DNA of 64,000 nt from Bacillus sp. B-jedd (GTDB lineage: Bacteria; Bacillota; Bacilli; Bacillales; Cytobacillaceae), in the NCBI RefSeq assembly GCF_000821085.1, contig NZ_CCXR01000002.1, positions 153,616-217,615 on the forward strand, written 5' to 3'. The notes under the pieces are model-generated. The model saw nothing but the letters and a program-made list of their open reading frames with translations, had not been told where the DNA came from and ran no database searches. A program made the translations under genes and the position numbers. Shown here in pieces: positions 1 to 9,506 of this stretch (the stretch's first letter is position 1; every line of letters begins with the position of its first letter).

Positions 1-13
1 CTGCTTTTTTCAT
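1..13 (-). CDS. start of a downstream gene, cut by window edge
   Basis: An ATG at 13-11 on the minus strand begins a frame reading Met-Lys-Lys-Ala and leaves the window. AAGGTGG lies just upstream of it. It starts 24 bases after the aspA stop codon, so it may be the next gene of the same transcript. Only four codons are visible and no function can be given. Confidence 0.35.
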
Positions 14-37
14 GGCCACCTTATATTCAAGCACGTA

Positions 38-1480
38 TTAAACCTCAACTAAATCCTTTTTCTTTAAAAGCTCTTTGCCCGAGATGCCGGGGTCCGTCAT
101 TTCAAATGGATGGAGGATAGCGTCAAGTTCCTTATCTGTCAGAACGTTCCTTTCTACACAGAGCTCCCTTACCGATTTCCCTGTCTCGATGGCTTCTTTC
201 GCAATTGAAGCGGCTGTTTCATAGCCGACATGGGGATTGATGGCCGTAATGATCCCGACACTGTTATCGACATATTCCTGCATCCGTTCCCGGTTGGCTT
301 CAATGCCCTCAAGGCAATATTTCCGGAATACATCGAACACATTTGTCATGATTTTTATTGATTGAAGCAAATTGAAGACAAGGACCGGCTCCATCACATT
401 CAATTCAAACTGGCCAGCCTCTGAAGCGAGGCAGATTGTATGGTCGTTGCCAATGACCTGGAACGCTACCTGGTTCAGTACTTCAGCCATGACCGGATTC
501 ACCTTGCCAGGCATGATGGAAGACCCGGGCTGGCGCGGCGGCAGCATGATTTCCCCAAGCCCCGTTCTCGGTCCGGAAGCCATCATCCTCAGGTCATTTG
601 CTACCTTCGACATGTTCATCATGCAGACCTTCAGCGCCGATGAAACTTCCAGATAACAGTCCGTATTCTGTGTGGCATCTACAAGATGCTCGGCTTTTAC
701 AAGCGGCAACCCACTATTTTCCGCCAGATAGCTTACGACTTTCTCAATATAGTCAGGATCAGCATTAAGGCCCGTCCCTACCGCGGTCGCCCCCATATTG
801 ACTTCATATAAGTGCTGCCGGGAATTCTGAACCCTCTCAAGATCCCTCCATAAAACACGCGCATAAGCCTGGAATTCCTGCCCAAGCCTGATTGGGACCG
901 CATCCTGCAAATGGGTACGGCCCATTTTGATGACATCATCGAATTCTTCCGCTTTATTCTTGAATGAAGCGTTAAGCGCTGCCATATTTTCAAGCAGCCC
1001 TTCCAACGAAGACAGGACAGCAAGATGAATTGCGGTCGGGAATGCGTCATTTGTGGATTGTGCCATGTTAACATGTGTATTAGGGCTAATATAGGAATAG
1101 CTGCCCTTCGGTTTGCCAAGCAGTTCAAGAGCCCTGTTGGCAATGACTTCATTGGCGTTCATATTCACCGATGTGCCCGCGCCACCCTGAATGGGATCGA
1201 CAATGAACTGATCGTGCCAGCGGCCCTCGTGGACTTCATCTGCGGCTGCAATGATGGCATCCGCTTTTTCTGGTTCGAGCTGGCCGGTATCCCTGTTAGC
1301 CATTGCCGCAGATTTTTTAACGATGGCCATAGCTTTGATCAGGCTGGAATCAATCGTATAGCCTGTAATCGGAAAGTTTTCGACTGCCCGCAGCGTCTGA
1401 ACCCCGTAGTAGGCTTCCGCCGGGACTTCCTTTTCCCCCAGGAAGTCTTTTTCAATTCTGTATTCTGTCTTTGTGCTCAT
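38..1480 (-). CDS. aspA: aspartate ammonia-lyase (aspartase)
   Basis: It catalyses reversible deamination of L-aspartate to fumarate and ammonia in the cytoplasm, linking amino-acid catabolism to the TCA cycle. The 480-residue protein is full length for the aspartase/fumarase superfamily. It carries the signature GSSIMPGKVNPV, the active-site loop serine region, plus the N-terminal GGAGTSVNMNANEVIANRA segment and the TNDAFPTA segment, all typical of aspartase and class II fumarase. AspA is preferred over FumC because of the N-terminal RIEKDFLGEKEVP...YYGVQT pattern. I chose the ATG at 1480, preceded by AAAGGGG at good spacing. An in-frame ATG ten codons earlier has no such site. The gene stands alone with its own promoter. 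Confidence 0.93.
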   Translation of the reverse strand: MSTKTEYRIEKDFLGEKEVPAEAYYGVQTLRAVENFPITGYTIDSSLIKAMAIVKKSAAMANRDTGQLEPEKADAIIAAADEVHEGRWHDQFIVDPIQGGAGTSVNMNANEVIANRALELLGKPKGSYSYISPNTHVNMAQSTNDAFPTAIHLAVLSSLEGLLENMAALNASFKNKAEEFDDVIKMGRTHLQDAVPIRLGQEFQAYARVLWRDLERVQNSRQHLYEVNMGATAVGTGLNADPDYIEKVVSYLAENSGLPLVKAEHLVDATQNTDCYLEVSSALKVCMMNMSKVANDLRMMASGPRTGLGEIMLPPRQPGSSIMPGKVNPVMAEVLNQVAFQVIGNDHTICLASEAGQFELNVMEPVLVFNLLQSIKIMTNVFDVFRKYCLEGIEANRERMQEYVDNSVGIITAINPHVGYETAASIAKEAIETGKSVRELCVERNVLTDKELDAILHPFEMTDPGISGKELLKKKDLVEV

Positions 1481-1534
1481 TTCTTCCGCCCCTTTGTTCA
1501 TGCGTGCCAATAAATTAATCTGTTAAACACATTT

Positions 1535-1540
1535 ATTATA
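1535..1540 (-). promoter_or_regulatory. -10 element of the aspA promoter
   Basis: A perfect TATAAT on the minus strand sits 55 bases upstream of the chosen aspA start, in the gap after the kinase-operon terminator. No convincing -35 hexamer is seen at 17 bp spacing, so only the -10 is claimed. Confidence 0.45.
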
Positions 1541-1576
1541 CCTTAAAAGTGGCTGGAAAATTAGAAACTTTCCATG

Positions 1577-1601
1577 ACAAAAAGCCCCTTTTTACAGGGG
1601 C
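1577..1601 (-). terminator. terminator of the signalling/glycosyltransferase operon
   Basis: On the minus strand GCCCC and GGGGC enclose a short A-rich loop and are followed by TTTTT. It lies 17 bases past the stop codon of the hybrid kinase gene and before the aspA promoter. Confidence 0.75.
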
Positions 1602-1617
1602 CCTTTGCAACCGATCG

Positions 1618-4500
1618 CTATTGATTATTTTCATCGGCATCCAATTTTCCCGGGACAAAAATCTGTCCCATCTTATCCCTTTTCAAGAGGGTCTGCATGA
1701 TGGTCTTGGAAAGGAAGCTTGGTTTGTACGGTTTAACAAGGTATTCCTGGGCGCCAAGTTTGAGCCCTTTTAATTTCTCATCAATGGCACTCGAAATGAT
1801 GATTGGAATATGCTTCAGGTTTTCCCGTTCCTTCATCCTGCTCATGATCTCCCAGCCATTAAGCTCTCCGCCTTCAAGGATAATATCAAGCACAAGAGCA
1901 TCCGGCGGCTTTTTTTCCATTGATGCAAGTGCGGACTGACCATTTGCAAAATGATCCACTAGAAATCCGCTTTCTGAGAGTTCCTGGCTGATTAATGATG
2001 CCAGGCTCGGATCATCTTCTACAACAACAACTCTATAACGAGAAGGATTGTATTCTTTCTCCATCAGACTATCCTCCGCTTGTTGCTGAATGGCGGGCAA
2101 GGAAACGGTGAAAGTTGTTTCCAATCCTGGTATGGAAGAAACGGAAATATCCCCCCGGTGCGCCTTCACAATTTCCTGGACAATCGCCAGGCCTAGTCCA
2201 GTTCCGCCTATTTTCCGGAGGTCGGAATTGTCGACCCGATAGAACTTCGTGAAAAGCTTGCCAATGGCCTCTTCCGGTATTCCAATTCCCTGATCGCGGA
2301 CTTCCACTTTAATCTGCCCATTTTCGCATCGGACGTTTAACTGGATTGTTCCGCCGTCAGGAGAATATTTTATCGCGTTGCTGATGAGATTTCTGAAAAC
2401 CTGTTCCATCTTTTCCTTATCCCCAAGGAATATCGGATTTTCACAAAAAGCTTTCAGGATTATCTCATGCTTATCTGTCGTTTGCCTGTATATTTCCGCA
2501 ACATTTTCAAGAATTTCGCCAAGGTTGGCTGGCTTTTTTTCATAGGCCATCTTGCCAGCCTCCATTTTTTGCACATCAAGAAAATCATTTATCAGGCTCG
2601 TCAGTCTTTTTGCTTCATTCAAGATGGTGGAAACGTACTTTTTTTGCCTTTCCGGCTTTATTTCCCTATGCAACATCAGTTCACTGAAGCCCAGGATACT
2701 GGCAAGCGGAGTTCTTAACTCATGGCTGACTGTGCTGACAAATTCTGATTTCATTTGATCGACTTCAAATTCCTTTGTAATATCGCGATGGACAAAAACA
2801 GTGCCAAGACGTTCTTCGCCTTGCCAGACTGCTTCACTATAAACCCTGATCACCTGGGCGCTGTCTTTTTTCTTAAAGGTGAATGCTTCAGATTTACCCG
2901 TCCCTGAAATGGTTTTAGCAAGATAATCAAGGAATTCCCGACCATCTTCAACATAAATCACCATCCTGCTGCCCCACTGGTATTGTTTCATACCCGCCAG
3001 CTGTGTTTCCTTCAAGCTGAACATTTCACAGAATTGGCCGTTTGTCTGCAGAATGGCACCATTTTTATCAACAAGCAGGACGCCCTCTTTAATGGTGTCC
3101 AGTATGCTTTGATTAAGCCGCCTTTCCCGGTCAGATAATTCGAAAAGTGATATCTTATCAAGGGCAATCCCAATGTTTTTTGAAAACGCCCGCCAGTCCT
3201 CGTAATCGCCCGGAGAAAACCGCTGTCCGTACCTTGTAAAACACATTATGGCGGCAATTTCTTTTTCTGCGGTAAAAATGGGCAGATATAAATCCTGGCA
3301 AAAGAAATCTCCTTGGTGGAAGCCGTTTTCTTCGTCCTTTGAACGGCGTTCTACCGTGACTGGCCCTTTCTCCGATGCAAGTTTCGTGAACATGCCCGCT
3401 TGGAGGTGCCGGATAAACTGGCTGACTCCCTCAACTGAAATTCCTTCAGAAGCAGCTGAAAAGTCAGACATCAAAACGATGACTCCCTGATCGGCTTTAA
3501 GGACCCTTCTCATATTAACGACAACACTATCGAGTACTTCCTGCTTGTTCAAAGACCTTGACATCCCATTGATCAATTCATTGCGGCTGCTAAGCTTGGC
3601 ATCGTGGGCCCTTAATATCTTAAGTGTCTTTTCCAATTCCTCCTGCTGGGCATGGAGTTCTACCTTTTGCTCGATTAATGTATGATTTTGTTCCAGCAAG
3701 TCACGTTCCTTTTCCACCACTTTTTCAGCCATGATGTGAAATGCCTTTGACAGGACGCCAATTTCGTCCTTCCGCTTTTTATCAACATGGATTGTTGCAT
3801 TCTTCCCATCCGCAATTTGGTTGGCCGCAACTGCTAGCTCAGACAATGGCTTTCCCGCCTGGCTAAGCATCATTCTCGTAATGAAAAGCAGCGTAAGCAG
3901 AATGCCGACTATGAATACAATAAACATGAGAATAATATTCGATTGCATTGTGGTGTACGTATTAAAGCGGTGGTTAAGCTCCACGTCCAGTCCGGTAATA
4001 TAATCATTTAAAAAATCCTTGAATTCCACTACTTTTCTGGTGGCTTCGGAATTAGCGATTGCCAGTTCCTGCCCGCGTACTCCGCTTTCATACTCCTTAA
4101 ATACAACTGGTATGACTTCGCCAAAATAGTAGCCGGAAAAATCATGGATATTTTGCAAGACGACAATATCCTTTTCAGTTACGGCCAGCTGTTCGAAGCC
4201 TTGGACATATTTCCTGATCGCTTCCTCTTTATTTTCGGTGTCCTTTTTCATCTCCACATTGCCTAATGCCAAGTAACCGCGTGCATTGAAAAAGGCCTGA
4301 TTGAAAGCGGAGTTGATTTGCTGGGCTTGGCTTGTTTTTTCTTTAAGAGCCTTGCGCTCATAAGTATAAGAATGATTCAGTGAATTGAGGATGGCAATCA
4401 GAATCGCGGTTCCTACCAGAAAAGTAGCAAAAAAACCGCCCATCACCACTCCCAGCCTTCTGGATAAGCTCTTGTTTACGTAATTACTAATCCTCCCCAT
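1618..4500 (-). CDS. hybrid sensor histidine kinase (HAMP-GAF-PAS-HisKA-HATPase-REC)
   Basis: A 960-residue membrane sensor. A first membrane helix lies at about residues 17-39, an extracytoplasmic sensing region at about 40-187, and a second helix at about 188-210. A HAMP segment and coiled coil follow (about 210-300), then a GAF-like domain (about 305-450), a PAS-like domain (about 460-575), a HisKA domain with His593 in SHELRTP, and an HATPase domain with the N box (NLISNAIKYSPDGG) and G boxes (DQGIGIP, GGTGLGLAI). The C-terminal receiver has its phosphoacceptor Asp at 872. Last gene of a six-gene operon, overlapping the preceding CheY-like gene by 14 bases. The stimulus is unknown. Likely partners are that CheY-like protein and the HPt/GGDEF protein at the operon head. 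Confidence 0.9.
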   Translation of the reverse strand: MGRISNYVNKSLSRRLGVVMGGFFATFLVGTAILIAILNSLNHSYTYERKALKEKTSQAQQINSAFNQAFFNARGYLALGNVEMKKDTENKEEAIRKYVQGFEQLAVTEKDIVVLQNIHDFSGYYFGEVIPVVFKEYESGVRGQELAIANSEATRKVVEFKDFLNDYITGLDVELNHRFNTYTTMQSNIILMFIVFIVGILLTLLFITRMMLSQAGKPLSELAVAANQIADGKNATIHVDKKRKDEIGVLSKAFHIMAEKVVEKERDLLEQNHTLIEQKVELHAQQEELEKTLKILRAHDAKLSSRNELINGMSRSLNKQEVLDSVVVNMRRVLKADQGVIVLMSDFSAASEGISVEGVSQFIRHLQAGMFTKLASEKGPVTVERRSKDEENGFHQGDFFCQDLYLPIFTAEKEIAAIMCFTRYGQRFSPGDYEDWRAFSKNIGIALDKISLFELSDRERRLNQSILDTIKEGVLLVDKNGAILQTNGQFCEMFSLKETQLAGMKQYQWGSRMVIYVEDGREFLDYLAKTISGTGKSEAFTFKKKDSAQVIRVYSEAVWQGEERLGTVFVHRDITKEFEVDQMKSEFVSTVSHELRTPLASILGFSELMLHREIKPERQKKYVSTILNEAKRLTSLINDFLDVQKMEAGKMAYEKKPANLGEILENVAEIYRQTTDKHEIILKAFCENPIFLGDKEKMEQVFRNLISNAIKYSPDGGTIQLNVRCENGQIKVEVRDQGIGIPEEAIGKLFTKFYRVDNSDLRKIGGTGLGLAIVQEIVKAHRGDISVSSIPGLETTFTVSLPAIQQQAEDSLMEKEYNPSRYRVVVVEDDPSLASLISQELSESGFLVDHFANGQSALASMEKKPPDALVLDIILEGGELNGWEIMSRMKERENLKHIPIIISSAIDEKLKGLKLGAQEYLVKPYKPSFLSKTIMQTLLKRDKMGQIFVPGKLDADENNQ

Positions 4501-4858
4501 GCAAAATTCCCTCTATTTTTCCTAACAGCTCTGCTGGGCTGAAGGGTTTGGATATAAAATAATCAGCACCTGCGGAAAGTACCTTCTCCTGTTCGTACTG
4601 CTGGCTCTTCGCTGACAGCATGACAATTTTAGTACCTTCATGGCTGGCTTTGTCCCTAATTCTTTCAATTACCTCCATACCGGTATAAACTGGCATCATA
4701 TAATCGAGAATGACTAAATCATAGTTATTATCAGCAAACAGCTTTAGCGCTTCCTGGCCATCCGCCGCCTCATCAATTTCAAATCCGCTGTCTTCGAAAG
4801 TATCGACCACAAGCATCCTTAATATTTCTTCATCTTCCGCGAGCAAAATCCGTTTCAT
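4487..4858 (-). CDS. CheY-like single-domain response regulator
   Basis: This 123-residue protein is a receiver domain with no output domain. It has the acidic pocket AEDEE at residues 7-11, the phosphoacceptor Asp52 in LVILDYMMP, the Ser/Thr switch region MLSAKS, and the conserved Lys in SKPFS. Such stand-alone receivers act by protein contact or phosphotransfer. Its start overlaps the stop of the upstream glycosidase-like gene (ATGA), and its end overlaps the hybrid kinase gene, so translation is probably coupled. A phosphorelay kinase receiver - HPt - this regulator is an inference from gene order. Confidence 0.88.
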   Translation of the reverse strand: MKRILLAEDEEILRMLVVDTFEDSGFEIDEAADGQEALKLFADNNYDLVILDYMMPVYTGMEVIERIRDKASHEGTKIVMLSAKSQQYEQEKVLSAGADYFISKPFSPAELLGKIEGILHGED

Positions 4859-7800
4859 TTCCGCTCCCCCTCAATCCCAATCGTTTCGTACGCCTTTTTC
4901 ATGATGTAATAGGATTCCTTCAGCCGTTCATGATAATAGGGTTCCTGCCATTTTTTCCACGTAAATACGTATGGTTCATTCCCCCCGCCAGGAAACAATT
5001 CTTTTATTTCGCCATTTTCAGCCTGGGTAACAGCAATTCGAATCCCATCAATAAAGACGCTCTTTTTGGGTCCGCCCTTCCACAAATCACCCATTGCTTC
5101 ATGCTGGCTCGGATCCTTAATATTGATTAACTGCCAGGCAATCCGGCCTTCAATCACTTTTTTATCCTTACTCAAGCTGATATCTGTGAGCGAGTTAAAA
5201 TTCTTGTCTTTCGGGTTGCCCGTACCATAAGTAAGGACACCCGTTTCAATATCCTCAAATGGCAAAACTTCCTTCGTAATCGGGTGGACCCGTTTCTTAT
5301 TCAACGCGAGCTTTACTGGGTGGAATACACCATTAACTTTATCCTGGGCATACGGCTTTTCCGCTATCATTTTCAACATATACCCATAATAGTAATAGAA
5401 TGGGTCATAATAGCTGTCCACTAATACACGCGAATTTTTTTCTCCACCGAGGTTAATGATGAAGTCTGTCCCAAAACCGGACTTGAATCTGCCTTCCCCA
5501 AGATTTTTTATTTCCTTCTGTCCCTGGCCTGGTACTGTATCAAGCAGGAGACTGATCGGCATTTTTTCAAGATTCGCAGGCTCGTTTAATTTTAAAAGGA
5601 AGTGCAGATAGCCGGCATCCGCGGCAAAATGGGCTTCCTTAATCGATCCTTCCTTCGACTGGTAGGCGGGCTTGCTCCCTAATTTTACCCAGTCATCTAT
5701 TTTTCCGTCTGGATAAATAGTTGTCCCCTTTTCTCCAGGGTCAAATCCCAATATCCCAAAATGCTCCTCATTCGTTTGTTGATTATCCCAAAATGGCCTT
5801 CGGGAAGGATTATCTAAATCCATCGTGTTCCATGTTTTTTTAAACCATTCATCCTGCCAGGAAAAGACCATTCCTCCGGCGTACCCTTCATCTACAATCG
5901 ATTTAAATAAAGTAGTATTGATATCACCCTGTTCCTGCTCGGAATGCTTCCCCTGGCCCATTCCGAATGGATTCGAGTGGGCAATTCCCCTTGAGGAAGG
6001 CACCCCGAATTCCGCTACCACGACAGGCATGCTGTGCTCTTTTATGAGATCGTTCAGATAGCCGGCGTAGTTATTTGGATTACCATCAGCATCTTTATAC
6101 TTTAAATATTTTTCATCCAAATTCAAGAAGTCGGGATAATAAGGATAAATATGATAGGAAGCAAACACTCCCGCCTGAAAATCCTCTTTTGGCAAAATGT
6201 GATTTGGATTTACCGTAACAACGTCTTCCTCTTTGGATGGCTCTGAAGGATGCTTCAGTAAATCCGTCGTAACCCAGTTTGTAAAGCTCATCGTATGCTG
6301 CCAGCCGTATTTATCCGTCTCATACTTGGCTGTATAATCAATCATTTGGGCCAGCCATATTTCAAAAGGCGACGCTCCGTCTGTCCGGAAATACGTTCCC
6401 TCGTATTGCTTCATGCCTTTATGTTTCTCGTTCGTCGACACAGTCATCTGCGGGTCCCACTCGATTCCTGCAATGATGCCGAGGACATATTTTGAAATGT
6501 CTGTTTTATAAGAACCAGAAGCATGGCCTTTTCGCTCAGGCAGCTCTGCGTTCCCATGAATAATATCGACTAGATAAGTCAGTTCAGTCTTGAAATCCTC
6601 GGTACTTAAATAGGCATCCTTACCTTTCACCAGTTCGTCTTCATTCACCCAGGCGCCATGAAAAAGATAAAGAGGCTTTTTAGCGGTTTCATTATACTCT
6701 TTGAGTGCCTCGTAAAACACAGGCGGGTGGAGAGTGTAAATCCTGAGCGCATTCGTATTCATTGCCCCGATTGCCTTGAACCAGCGGATATACTCGTCTT
6801 TTGTAATGGCTGCTTCACCCGGAAAATGCCCCGGCTTTCCAATTCCCATATTTACGCCTTTTATCAGGAGGTTTTCCCATTTCCCGTTTCGCATCACCTG
6901 GATGTAATCATCACCCGTTTTGCTGTTTGTCTTTATTCCACCGTTTTCGGCAAGTTGCACTTTCTGCTGGTCCACGCCTTTATGAAGGCCATTCTTCAAC
7001 AGTTTTTTCATCATCGGGACATATGCTTCCCAGTAAAACGAGTTTTCTGCCCCGAGAAATTGCCGCCATTCTGCAAGCCCTTTTGTTTGATAAATGGAGG
7101 GCACTTCCCCTTCATCTGCAAAATCACCGGCAAAATAATATGACGTGAACCGGGCGTTTTCATGGGATACGACTGCGGGAAAATCGGCTGGGATTCCGAA
7201 GCCCGCAAGCCTTTCCTTCGCCTTCTCCTTTAACGGAAGACGGTAAGAGGCGAGAATTTCCGATTTATCGCGGGCTTCAATAATATCAAACCAATATTGA
7301 TAGGCTGTATCCAATTTTTGCCCGAATCGCTTTTCCCCGGCATTCGTATAAGAAAACTTGGCGCCTTTTCCGGTTAATTCATTCGCAGGCGCAACGACGA
7401 CATAATCCTCCTGATTCACAAACACAAACCCAGGTCCGGAGAACTCCCATTTACCTGTCTGTTTTTCATATTGCTCCCTTGCCCAGACAGGGACTTCTTC
7501 GCTTGTCATATCTGGGAAATAACGACCGATCCATCCTGTCCAATCAGCATTCAGTATATTGGAAATCCGCGAACGGACTTCAGGTGTCGCCGGGCTGCCA
7601 AACGTATTAAATTCCGCGATAAAGGTTTTTCCTTTGCCGGTATGAAGCGCCGTTTCGATTTGATCAAGTTCTTCAGGCTGAAGCCCTCCGTAAAGCATTT
7701 CGGACCGTTTGCCAAGCTTGTTCCCGCCCGAAAATTCTTCTTCATAAACGCCATATTGGTCCGCCAAATAAATGACATCCTGCCTTTCGAGATTTTCCGG

Positions 7801-8091
7801 CAAGCCAATCGTACTGAACTTGCCGCCTTCCCCAGGCTTAAACCCGCTGTAATGTTTTTTGGCGGAATAGGCTTCTCCATCATCTGTTTTATATTTTTCA
7901 TTGTTCAAAACCCATACTAGCCCGTTATGTTCCCTGTAACTCTGATCCGGGACTGTTTTATCAATAATAAAAACATTAAGCTTTTTTGACCCCTTGATTT
8001 GCCAAAGCCAAAACGGTGCTGTCACTGCTGCCACAAATAAGACGGTAAACAAAATAACATATAGGCGGGGCTTATTTTTAAGCCGTTTCAT
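4855..8091 (-). CDS. membrane-anchored glycoside-hydrolase-like protein
   Basis: A protein of 1078 residues with one N-terminal membrane helix (about residues 9-30), so most of it should face outside. The central part (about 400-770) resembles a (beta/alpha)8 glycosidase: a GVNMGIG strand, ALRIYTLHPP, a conserved Trp/Asp stretch, VVAEFGVPSSRG with a likely catalytic Glu, and FSWQDEWFK. The C-terminal third resembles a carbohydrate-binding beta-sandwich. I cannot name the GH family or substrate. The start at 8091 makes an ATGA overlap with the glycosyltransferase gene and has AAAGGGG upstream. Next to a polysaccharide synthase-like enzyme it probably trims, releases or modifies the polymer. 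Confidence 0.65.
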   Translation of the reverse strand: MKRLKNKPRLYVILFTVLFVAAVTAPFWLWQIKGSKKLNVFIIDKTVPDQSYREHNGLVWVLNNEKYKTDDGEAYSAKKHYSGFKPGEGGKFSTIGLPENLERQDVIYLADQYGVYEEEFSGGNKLGKRSEMLYGGLQPEELDQIETALHTGKGKTFIAEFNTFGSPATPEVRSRISNILNADWTGWIGRYFPDMTSEEVPVWAREQYEKQTGKWEFSGPGFVFVNQEDYVVVAPANELTGKGAKFSYTNAGEKRFGQKLDTAYQYWFDIIEARDKSEILASYRLPLKEKAKERLAGFGIPADFPAVVSHENARFTSYYFAGDFADEGEVPSIYQTKGLAEWRQFLGAENSFYWEAYVPMMKKLLKNGLHKGVDQQKVQLAENGGIKTNSKTGDDYIQVMRNGKWENLLIKGVNMGIGKPGHFPGEAAITKDEYIRWFKAIGAMNTNALRIYTLHPPVFYEALKEYNETAKKPLYLFHGAWVNEDELVKGKDAYLSTEDFKTELTYLVDIIHGNAELPERKGHASGSYKTDISKYVLGIIAGIEWDPQMTVSTNEKHKGMKQYEGTYFRTDGASPFEIWLAQMIDYTAKYETDKYGWQHTMSFTNWVTTDLLKHPSEPSKEEDVVTVNPNHILPKEDFQAGVFASYHIYPYYPDFLNLDEKYLKYKDADGNPNNYAGYLNDLIKEHSMPVVVAEFGVPSSRGIAHSNPFGMGQGKHSEQEQGDINTTLFKSIVDEGYAGGMVFSWQDEWFKKTWNTMDLDNPSRRPFWDNQQTNEEHFGILGFDPGEKGTTIYPDGKIDDWVKLGSKPAYQSKEGSIKEAHFAADAGYLHFLLKLNEPANLEKMPISLLLDTVPGQGQKEIKNLGEGRFKSGFGTDFIINLGGEKNSRVLVDSYYDPFYYYYGYMLKMIAEKPYAQDKVNGVFHPVKLALNKKRVHPITKEVLPFEDIETGVLTYGTGNPKDKNFNSLTDISLSKDKKVIEGRIAWQLINIKDPSQHEAMGDLWKGGPKKSVFIDGIRIAVTQAENGEIKELFPGGGNEPYVFTWKKWQEPYYHERLKESYYIMKKAYETIGIEGERK

Positions 8092-9506
8092 TGTGATACC
8101 CCTTTTCGTTTCATTTCTCCCCAGCTTGTATCTCCTTTGATCAGCTTCCAGATTCCCTCGCACCGCCAAAGGACGGTAAGCGGTCTGTACCAAATCGTCT
8201 CTGTAATGGAGTACAAAAAGAGTTTAACAATGTCACTTACCTTCGAATATTTCGTCAGCGTCCACTCCTCCAGCAAAACCGCCGCCATTGAAATGATTGA
8301 TCCGTAAAGAAGTGAGAGGAGGAAAATGAGAATCGCAAATTCGAAATAGATACCGCCAAGAAATAGGCAGAGAACAACAAATATATAACCGGTTAGCTCC
8401 ACGATGGGCCCCAGGAATTCAACTAGCCAGAAGTATGGGAATGAGATGAATCCTATAGAACCGTATTTCGGGTTGAATGTCAGTTTTCGGTGAGTCCAGA
8501 GGCTTTCGAATAAACCGCGGTGCCATCTGCTTCTTTGCCTGCGAAGCGTTGTCATATCCTCCGGGACCTCGGTCCAGCAGACGGGGTCCGGAACGTAAAC
8601 AATCTTTTTCTTTTGTCCTTTTTCCTTCATGAGCCGGTGCAGCCGGACAACCAGTTCCATATCTTCGCCGACAGTATTCGTTTTGTAACCACCCGCTTCA
8701 ATGACCCAGCGCTTTGAAAATACGCCGAAGGCCCCCGATATGATAAGCAGTAAATTATGCCTGCTCAGACCGATTCTTCCCATCAGGAATGCACGCAAAT
8801 ATTCAATGATTTGCATGATGACAAGCGGATGGCTCGACAGACCGATTCTCAGGATATGGCCGTCCCGGATGTCGCATCCATTCGCAATCCGCACACTTCC
8901 TCCAGAGGCAATAACTTCCTCATCTGAATCAATGATAGGCTTCATCACCTTCAAGAAGGCATCATTTTCGAGTACCGAATCGCCATCGAGGGAGCAAACG
9001 TACGGGTAATTTGAAAAGTTGAGCCCCGCATTCAAGGCATCCGCCTTTCCTCCATTGTCTTTATCAATCATATAAAGGTTAGGAAGGAGACTGGATTGGT
9101 AAATTTTCCGCACCTGCTTTGTGTCAAGCTGTTTCCTGACAACCTTTTTTATTTCCTTCATATCGTAGCTGTCTATCATTTTGCCAAGAGTATTATCTTT
9201 CGAGCCGTCATTGACTACAATCACTTCAAACAACGGATAGTTCATAGAAAGAAGCGACCGGACACTTTGGACGACTCCTGCTTCTTCGTTGTAAGCCGGA
9301 ACAATAATTGAAACTGGCTTTGTATAAATTTCATTCATATATTCCATATAAGCCTGGTCCCGATCAAGCTGGTATTCTCTTCTCAGCTGAATAACAGAAA
9401 AAACAAGAATAATAGAGTAAAAAGCGATGACACAGGACATGTAAATTGCAATAAACCAGCCAAAAAATGTAACGATGTCAAGCCATTCAAGAGTAGGCAT
9501 CATCAA
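8088..9506 (-). CDS. membrane glycosyltransferase family 2 (BcsA/PgaC-like)
   Basis: A 472-residue processive-type glycosyltransferase. Membrane helices near the N terminus (about 12-40) and C terminus (about 355-430) flank a cytoplasmic GT-A domain. The D,D,D,QxxRW pattern is visible: VNDGS near residue 100, SLDGDS with Asp174/Asp176, GEDME with Glu281-Asp282, and QRSRW at 324-328. These are features of cellulose, poly-GlcNAc and hyaluronan synthases, but the sugar cannot be told. No PilZ domain is present, so any c-di-GMP control would need another protein. ATGA overlaps occur at both ends with the HEAT-repeat and glycosidase-like genes. Confidence 0.85.
   Translation of the reverse strand: MMMPTLEWLDIVTFFGWFIAIYMSCVIAFYSIILVFSVIQLRREYQLDRDQAYMEYMNEIYTKPVSIIVPAYNEEAGVVQSVRSLLSMNYPLFEVIVVNDGSKDNTLGKMIDSYDMKEIKKVVRKQLDTKQVRKIYQSSLLPNLYMIDKDNGGKADALNAGLNFSNYPYVCSLDGDSVLENDAFLKVMKPIIDSDEEVIASGGSVRIANGCDIRDGHILRIGLSSHPLVIMQIIEYLRAFLMGRIGLSRHNLLLIISGAFGVFSKRWVIEAGGYKTNTVGEDMELVVRLHRLMKEKGQKKKIVYVPDPVCWTEVPEDMTTLRRQRSRWHRGLFESLWTHRKLTFNPKYGSIGFISFPYFWLVEFLGPIVELTGYIFVVLCLFLGGIYFEFAILIFLLSLLYGSIISMAAVLLEEWTLTKYSKVSDIVKLFLYSITETIWYRPLTVLWRCEGIWKLIKGDTSWGEMKRKGVSQ

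Noticed and set aside
1025..1513. A 162-codon open frame on the plus strand opposite aspA
   Set aside because: It is antisense to a clearly real gene, has no ribosome binding site, and its product is rich in Cys, Arg and Phe in the manner of a shadow frame.
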